This document shows positions 5,032 to 5,756 of a stretch of 5,756 bases of DNA, piece after piece (position 1 is the stretch's first letter; each line of letters opens with the position of its first letter). Both the position numbers and the translations under genes were made by a program. Under the pieces are notes generated by a model. It saw only the letters and a list, made by a program, of their open reading frames with translations. It did not search any database and was not told where the DNA came from. The DNA lies in contig JAUWXH010000164.1 in the NCBI GenBank assembly GCA_030616465.1, positions 1-5,756 of the forward strand. Direction: 5' to 3'. This DNA is from Planctomycetota bacterium (GTDB taxonomy: Bacteria; Planctomycetota; Phycisphaerae; UBA1845; Fen-1342).

Positions 5032-5756
5032 TTACGGCGGTGGGACGGGCCGGACGTCGATAGCCTTCTTCCGTTCGCCGGCGTCGGTCTTGTCCAGATT
5101 GGGCGGGTCGTGGAAGGCGTAGAGGTATTTGTCCTTGCACACCACGTACAGCGTGGCGTCCGGTGCAAGCATCGGGGACGCGCTCACCGCGTCGGGCATT
5201 TGCTTGGTCCACAGCTCGGTCCCATCCGGGCGTACCGCGTGGACCCACCCGCGGTACGGCACCCCCGACTTGTGCGCGCAGAAATAGATCGTGCCGTCCC
5301 CGCCGACGATCGGCGGGTTGAAGACCAGTCCGGGCGAGACGAACCGCCACAGTTCCTCGCCTTCGTCCGCCGAGACGGCGAAGAGTATGCCGACGTTGCC
5401 GGTGGTTGCGCTGTAGATGGTCTGGCCGTCTAGGGAGATCGCGACAGCACCAGAATTGACCTGCTCGGTCCAGAAGCGCCAGCGCTCCTCTCCGCTCTCC
5501 GCGTCAACGGACCAAAGATAGCGGTTGTACGACGCCAGGTACACACGGTCGCCGACAATCGGCGCAAGCCCGTGCAGTGGGTTTCCGGCCGGTGTGTCGA
5601 ACGTCCAGCGCCAGTCGCCGCTGATGGGGTTCAGAGCCGTGAGATCGTTGCCCTCACCCACGCAGAGCAGCGTCGTCCCGTCAAGGCTGGGCGAGCAGTG
5701 GATGCCCGAATCGACCGAAGTTGTCCAGACTTCGGCGCCATTTTCCACTCGTCGGG
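5032..5756 (-). CDS. PQQ-like beta-propeller repeat protein, C-terminal part
   Basis: The frame runs off the right edge and ends at TAA (5032-5034), giving the last 240 residues. A GTG at 5748 could start it, but the frame stays open beyond and the sequence begins in mid-repeat, so the true start is outside the window. Five blade motifs of the form G-x-x-x-W (GAEVW 6-10, GDWRW 46-50, GEERW 88-92, GEELW 132-136, GTELW 178-182) recur every 40-46 residues, the length of a PQQ/BamB-type blade. Between them are the usual SP-x-LDGT-x-LY and LYAFD-like strands, such as SPMLAPDATLYVV and YLYAFHD. The protein ends in a charged, Pro-rich tail without a membrane anchor. PQQ binding itself is not shown; such propellers are often scaffolds or binding modules in the periplasm or outside the cell. 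It is convergent with pdxA and probably unrelated to it. Confidence 0.88.
   Translation of the reverse strand, partial: RRVENGAEVWTTSVDSGIHCSPSLDGTTLLCVGEGNDLTALNPISGDWRWTFDTPAGNPLHGLAPIVGDRVYLASYNRYLWSVDAESGEERWRFWTEQVNSGAVAISLDGQTIYSATTGNVGILFAVSADEGEELWRFVSPGLVFNPPIVGGDGTIYFCAHKSGVPYRGWVHAVRPDGTELWTKQMPDAVSASPMLAPDATLYVVCKDKYLYAFHDPPNLDKTDAGERKKAIDVRPVPPP

Noticed and set aside
5746..5748. GTG as the start of the propeller protein
   Set aside because: The frame remains open to the window edge and the sequence begins within a propeller blade with no signal peptide, so the gene is most likely cut by the window.

Overview
The window is GC-rich (roughly two thirds G+C by eye) and looks like a chromosomal segment of a planctomycete, probably from or near the Phycisphaerae. 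This is an inference. It rests on an FG-GAP/VCBS-type protein ending in a dockerin-like Ca2+-binding module, a PQQ-type beta-propeller protein, small orphan lipoproteins and a divergent YchF-family GTPase, a mix I associate with that phylum. There is no 16S or other phylogenetic marker. No tRNA, rRNA, CRISPR array, transposase or phage gene is visible.

Layout: (1) 1-300, + strand, 3' end of a secreted FG-GAP/dockerin protein. (2) 301-682, non-coding, holding eight GC-rich stem-loops in a row between two convergent genes. (3) 683-1744, - strand, YchF/OLA1-related GTPase with a TGS domain. (4) 1745-1933, divergent intergenic region with a good sigma70-like promoter (1825-1852) facing right. (5) 1934-2482 and 2497-2892, + strand, two small predicted lipoproteins 14 bp apart whose C-terminal parts are homologous. 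(6) 2893-3152, non-coding leader with a 13-pair stem-loop. (7) 3153-3833, ribE (riboflavin synthase alpha chain), and 3830-4888, pdxA (4-hydroxythreonine-4-phosphate dehydrogenase), overlapping by ATGA. (8) 4889-5031, convergent intergenic region with a hairpin. (9) 5032-5756, - strand, C-terminal part of a PQQ-like beta-propeller protein that runs off the right edge.

How the genes fit together: ribE and pdxA form a translationally coupled cofactor pair, with RibE making riboflavin and PdxA acting in the DXP-dependent pyridoxal-phosphate route. The two lipoprotein genes form a second short operon of unknown role. The GTPase stands alone and probably acts on translation or ribosomes. The two edge genes encode envelope or extracellular proteins.

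The points most worth a second look are the dense stem-loop cluster with mutually exclusive pairings at its right end, the tandem homologous lipoproteins with an LTPDEVQ signature, and the altered nucleotide-binding motifs of the GTPase. I see no convincing new defence, toxin or mobile system.
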